From Christensenella sp. UBA1685 (GTDB lineage Bacteria; Bacillota; Clostridia; Christensenellales; CAG-138), in NCBI GenBank assembly GCA_002320595.1, contig DCKB01000023.1, forward strand, positions 1-24,940: DNA of 24,940 bases, read 5' to 3'. This document shows positions 21,594 through 24,940 of this stretch, in pieces. The stretch's first letter is position 1. Every line of letters starts with the position of its first letter. A program made the translations under genes and the position numbers. Below the pieces are notes generated by a model. It had not been told where the DNA came from, ran no database searches, and saw only the letters and a program-made list of their open reading frames with translations.

Positions 21594-22769
21594 ATGCCGT
21601 TTGACCCTTGTGTAACCCGCATCATTCCCGAGCTCCGCGCATGGCAGGAGCATTTGCACCGCAACCCGGAGCTTTCCTTTGAAGAGTTTGAAACGACCGC
21701 CTACTTGGCGGAGCTCCTTTCCGCCATGCCGGGCGTTTCCGTTTCCCGACCAACGAAGACCGGCCTTGTGGCAAGCATCCGGGGCGAAAAGGATGGGCGC
21801 CAAACCGTCCTCGGCGTACGCGGGGATATAGATGCGCTCCCCATCGAGGAGGCGAGCGGCCTCCCCTATGCATCCGCCCGCCCCGGCGTGATGCATGCCT
21901 GCGGGCACGACGGCCACACCGCCATGCTCCTTGGCCTTGCCAAGCTCCTTTCTGCGCAGCGCGCGGCCTTTTCCGGCGAAGCGCGGCTCTTTTTCCAGCA
22001 TGCAGAGGAGCTCCCGCCCGGCGGCGCGGTGGAGCTGGTGCGCGCAGGCGCGGCGGACGGCGTGGACGCCATGCTCGGCCTGCATCTTTCCACGAATTGG
22101 CCCACGGGCGTGTTCGGCGTGCGCGCAGGCGTGCTGACGGCAGCGGTGGACCGCTTCGACATCACCGTGAAGGGCAAGGGCGCGCACTGCTCCTTCCCCG
22201 AACAGGGCGTCGATGCGATCGTCACTGCGGCACAGCTAATCCTTGCGCTGCAGACCATCTCCGCACGGCGCGTTGCGGCGACCGACCCTGTGATCGTTTC
22301 CATCTGCCAGGCAAATGCGGGCACGGCTTATAACATCCTGCCGGACGAGATGACGCTCACCGGCGCGGTGCGCTCCTTCGATCCCGCCGTGCGCGAACGC
22401 ATCAAAGCGCTGATCGGAGAAATCACCGCCGGCATCACCGCGAGCGCCGGCGCAAGCTATGACTACGTTTGGGATGCCGGCTATGCCTCCGTGTTCAACG
22501 ATGAAACGCTCACCGCCCTTGCGGAGCAAACGCTGCTTTCCCGCTTCGGCAAGGAGCATATCGACCACATTGGCCCCATCATGCCGGGAGAGGACTTCTA
22601 TGCGTTCCTTGAAAACCGCCCCGGTTTCTTCGTAGAGCTCGGCTCCCGCTGTTCGGAAAAGGGCTGCGACAGGCCGCACCACAACCCGGGCTACCGGCTC
22701 GATCAGGACGCGCTGCCCTACGGCGTGCAATACCTTTACGACATGGCGCTCAAGCTCCTGAATCAATAA
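21594..22769 (+). CDS. M20-family metal-dependent amidohydrolase (amino-acid amide or peptide hydrolase)
   Basis: A 391-residue cytoplasmic zinc or manganese hydrolase of the M20D (IAA-amino acid hydrolase/hippuricase-like) type, which releases an amino acid from an N-acyl amide. Metal ligands and motifs are in place: GVRGDIDALPI (74-84), HACGHDGHTAM (101-111), EEL after FFQHA (138-140), H164 in GLHLS and the late HHNPGY (362-367). The dimerisation lid domain lies at about 178-290. Substrate is unknown; possibilities include N-acetylated amino acids, diaminopimelate derivatives or hippurate. The start was chosen for its AAGGAG site 7 nt upstream. It begins 35 bp after the LCP gene and ends 16 bp before the MBL-fold gene, so the three are probably co-transcribed. 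Confidence 0.93.
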   Translation: MPFDPCVTRIIPELRAWQEHLHRNPELSFEEFETTAYLAELLSAMPGVSVSRPTKTGLVASIRGEKDGRQTVLGVRGDIDALPIEEASGLPYASARPGVMHACGHDGHTAMLLGLAKLLSAQRAAFSGEARLFFQHAEELPPGGAVELVRAGAADGVDAMLGLHLSTNWPTGVFGVRAGVLTAAVDRFDITVKGKGAHCSFPEQGVDAIVTAAQLILALQTISARRVAATDPVIVSICQANAGTAYNILPDEMTLTGAVRSFDPAVRERIKALIGEITAGITASAGASYDYVWDAGYASVFNDETLTALAEQTLLSRFGKEHIDHIGPIMPGEDFYAFLENRPGFFVELGSRCSEKGCDRPHHNPGYRLDQDALPYGVQYLYDMALKLLNQ

Positions 22770-22785
22770 CCGCGAGGAAACGCAT

Positions 22786-23595
22786 ATGGCTGAAATGAAG
22801 CTGACCGTCCTCATGGATAACAACACCTATATCGACCGCTATTATCTGGGGGAACCCGCCGCATGCTACCTGCTGGAAACAGGGGAACGCACCATTCTGC
22901 TTGACACGGGCTATTCCGCCTGCACGCTTGAAAACGCACGGCGCATGGGGGGTGACCTTTCCCGCGTGACGGATATCGTGCTTTCCCATGGGCATGACGA
23001 CCACACGGGCGGGCTTCTGCCGTTCCTTTCGGCCTTTCCGCAGCCGGTGCGCCTCTTTGCGCACCCGGATGCGTTTTTGCCCAAGCGCTTTGACGGTCGT
23101 TCCGTCGGCGTGCCGTTCGATCCCGCAGCGCTTCCCGCGCATGCGGAACTCCGCCTTTCCCGCGGGCCTGCCGAACTTGCGCCGGGCGTGCTGTTCCTTG
23201 GCGAAATCCCGCGCACGAACCCGCTCGAAGCGCCGCCCGTAGGCGAGACGCTGCGCGGCGGTACCTGGGAACCGGACCGCCTGCTGGATGACACCGCCCT
23301 TGCCCTTGCAACAAAAAGCGGCCTGTTCCTGCTCACGGGATGCTCGCATGCGGGCATTTGCAACATGCTGCAATACGCCCTTTCCCTCACAGGGGAAACG
23401 CGCGTTGCGGGCGTGCTTGGCGGCCTTCACCTGTTTGAGTCCGGCCCGCAGCTCGATTTTGTGCTTGCGCGCCTTGCGCAGCTCGGTGCAAAAACGCTCT
23501 ATCCCTGCCACTGCACGTCCCTTGCCGTGAAGCACGCGCTGTGCGGCGCCTTCGATGTGCACGAAGTCGGCGTGGGGCTGACGCTTGCGCTGTAG
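22786..23595 (+). CDS. MBL-fold metallohydrolase (COG1237-like)
   Basis: A 269-residue metallo-beta-lactamase-fold hydrolase. The metal-binding motif SHGHDDHTGG is at 67-76, a second ligand block is TGCSHAGICN (184-193), and GGLHL (212-216) with CHCT (241-244) complete the pattern of the group annotated as dihydropterin-type phosphate synthases or general MBL hydrolases. Physiological substrate is unknown. A GAGGAAA site precedes the ATG. It follows the M20 gene by 16 bp and is last in the unit. No clear terminator was seen after it; base composition changes to AT-rich soon after its stop codon. Confidence 0.9.
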   Translation: MAEMKLTVLMDNNTYIDRYYLGEPAACYLLETGERTILLDTGYSACTLENARRMGGDLSRVTDIVLSHGHDDHTGGLLPFLSAFPQPVRLFAHPDAFLPKRFDGRSVGVPFDPAALPAHAELRLSRGPAELAPGVLFLGEIPRTNPLEAPPVGETLRGGTWEPDRLLDDTALALATKSGLFLLTGCSHAGICNMLQYALSLTGETRVAGVLGGLHLFESGPQLDFVLARLAQLGAKTLYPCHCTSLAVKHALCGAFDVHEVGVGLTLAL

Positions 23596-23706
23596 AACAA
23601 CCGGCGGGAGTGCGAAGATCAACGGTGGCGTACTTACTTGGAAATAGGCAACATGATATATTGATGACAAGAGCGGCAAATCCTGATTTGACGAGGAGGC
23701 AACGCT

Positions 23707-23907
23707 ATGAAAACGAGCAAAATTTATAAGGCATTAAGTATTGTTTTACTTATCATTGCCGTTTTCGCTGTTGTCTGTGGTATTACTGTAACAGGTAGTG
23801 GTTTTTTAGACTTAAGTAATATTGTCAGAGGGGGATGTTATTGTATTGCAACTATACTTGCAATTCTTTCTTGGGTATTTTATAAAAAAGCAAAGCAAAA
23901 GAGATAA
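23707..23907 (+). CDS. Small two-pass membrane protein of the AT-rich segment
   Basis: A 66-residue protein with hydrophobic segments at about residues 8-30 and 41-60 and a basic C-terminal tail (KKAKQKR). The short loop between them carries GSGFLDLSNIVRGG. A GGAGG site lies 7 nt before the ATG. Codon use is AT-rich, unlike the upstream genes. It ends 26 bp before the start of the phosphotransferase pseudogene and probably shares its transcript. No family is recognised; small proteins of this shape are common in mobile gene cassettes. Confidence 0.7.
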   Translation: MKTSKIYKALSIVLLIIAVFAVVCGITVTGSGFLDLSNIVRGGCYCIATILAILSWVFYKKAKQKR

Positions 23908-23933
23908 ATTTGAATTTGATAAAGGAATGCATA

Positions 23934-24818
23934 ATGGAACTGAAGGGAATCTTGAAACATTTTGACACCTCCTTCATATCGAAGAAAACGATAATCACGC
24001 AGTTAAAGCGTGAGGAAGATGATTCGTTCTATCAAGTATGGCGAATTGATACTGATGCTGGCAGATATATTCTCAAGGAAGCAAAAGCATATGAATCCGA
24101 AGTATATCATACCATTCTTACGAGGATAGGAAAAAATACCCCTGCCATATATCAAACAGCTGTTATAGATGAAAAAACCTTTCTGTTAATGGAGTATATA
24201 CAAGGGGAGGATTTGCGCAAATGTTCCCGCCATAAGCTTGTTTTGGCATTGGATGCTTTGATTTCCCTGCAAAAAGAAACGTGGGAAAGCCCTGTTTATG
24301 CAAATTAAGGCTATTCCTTCGATGCAAGCTTCAATGGCCGGCAAAACCGTGGTAAATATCTCAATGACGCAGAACTAGAGACAGTTTATAAGAAGTTTCT
24401 TGAAATATATGCGTCTGTCCCTAGGGCGCTTTGCCACGATGATTTACTCCCTTTTAATATCATTGTTTCCACGGACAATGCATTCTTGATAGATTGGGAA
24501 TATGGTGGTATTCTTCCATACCCTACCTCTATTGCCCGCCTGATTACACATGGCGAAGACACCGAAGATGCCTTGTTCTATATGACGCAGGAAGACAAAG
24601 AATTTGCGATAGGGTATTACTATGACAATCTGCTAAAGGATAGGGGCATCACATATGTAGAATGGCGTAACACTATAGAATATTTTTTGTTCTATGAATA
24701 TTGCGAGTGGGTTTTTGTGGAGAATAAATATGAAAATATTGATAACGAATACTATATAAAATATCTTCCGCTTGCTAAGCGGCAGGCACATAGAATACAG
24801 AAACTAAATTATCAATAA
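23934..24818 (+). pseudogene. APH/choline kinase-family phosphotransferase, broken by an in-frame stop
   Basis: A protein kinase-like phosphotransferase that would be 294 residues long but for one TAA at 24306-24308 (codon 125). Reading continues in the same frame on both sides, so this is a single substitution rather than a frameshift. The N-lobe (codons 1-124) includes RYILKEAKAYESEVY and FLLMEYIQGEDL. All catalytic residues lie after the stop: LCHDDLLPFNIIV (HDD at 168-170, Asn175) is the catalytic loop and FLIDWEYGG (about 184-192) the metal-binding motif. Neither half could be active alone. The ATG at 23934 was chosen for AAAGGAA about 7 nt upstream. Relatives phosphorylate aminoglycosides, choline or other alcohols; the substrate is not predictable. 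A sequencing error is possible. Confidence 0.85.
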
Positions 24819-24940
24819 ATTCTGATTTATCGAGATGGTTCAAGGTAATGAAACGCACCAAAGGTTTCCTTTACACAAGGGACTTTTTTAGGAAACTGTT
24901 ATTAAAGAGCAATATTCTGATAAGGTACAATAAGTTGCGC

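Larger units (their letters stand above)
23596..24940. other. AT-rich, probably acquired segment at the right edge
   Basis: Composition shifts sharply from GC-rich codon use to AT-rich codons (AAA, ATA, TTA, GAA) just after the MBL gene and stays so to the window end. It contains a small membrane protein gene and a broken phosphotransferase gene. No integrase, insertion sequence or flanking repeat is visible. The right boundary lies outside the window. The last 120 bp (24819-24940) hold no recognisable gene. Confidence 0.65.

Noticed and set aside
24819..24940. Possible terminator or gene start at the right edge
   Set aside because: A 7-bp dyad with GTTTCCT arms is present, but the T-run lies inside the loop and no gene start could be supported.

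Overview
The window looks like chromosome of an uncultured or gut-type Gram-positive Clostridia member. The grounds are a tryptophan-type T-box leader, strong GGAGG-type ribosome binding sites before almost every gene, LytR-CpsA-Psr and DUF951 proteins, lipobox lipoproteins, and U-tailed intrinsic terminators. Most of it is fairly GC-rich; the last ~1.3 kb (from about 23,600) is clearly AT-rich and looks acquired. No tRNA, rRNA or CRISPR array was seen.

Left edge (1-1,836): a parA-parB pair on the minus strand, of the type found in Tn1549-like integrative conjugative elements; parB runs off the window. parB contains a perfect 29-bp palindrome, parA has a terminator-like hairpin in its leader, and an orphan UUCG-loop terminator lies beyond. 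This is probably the edge of a mobile element. It is followed by a small holin-like membrane protein (1,987-2,268) and a GNAT acetyltransferase (2,563-2,964).

Centre-left (3,092-11,933, minus strand): a complete oligopeptide/dipeptide ABC importer operon. In transcription order it has a lipoprotein with InlB-type repeats, a large solute-binding lipoprotein, two permeases, two ATPases and a small translationally coupled membrane protein. A 12-bp perfect hairpin separates the binding protein from the permeases. Divergent to it is a small XRE-type regulator with two matching inverted-repeat operators.

Middle (12,467-17,052, minus strand): a stand-alone TrpB2-type tryptophan synthase beta chain under a near-consensus promoter and a T-box with a UGG specifier, so probably induced by tryptophan starvation. 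Upstream is a tight four-gene unit: MscS channel, DUF951, an intact signal peptidase I, and a second signal-peptidase-like protein that has lost both catalytic residues.

Right half (17,266-23,595, plus strand): an APC-family amino acid permease behind a strong promoter and a foldable leader; a 189-bp hairpin-rich element with 10-bp terminal inverted repeats; a PNPOx-family flavoprotein with a small membrane protein; a LytR-CpsA-Psr cell-wall ligase that may be read from a leaderless mRNA; an M20 amidohydrolase; and an MBL-fold hydrolase. The AT-rich tail carries a small membrane protein and an APH-family phosphotransferase broken by one in-frame stop codon.

Taken together, the core is peptide and amino acid acquisition plus cell-envelope functions, bracketed by mobile-element material at both ends. 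All family names are read from motifs by eye; no database search was possible.
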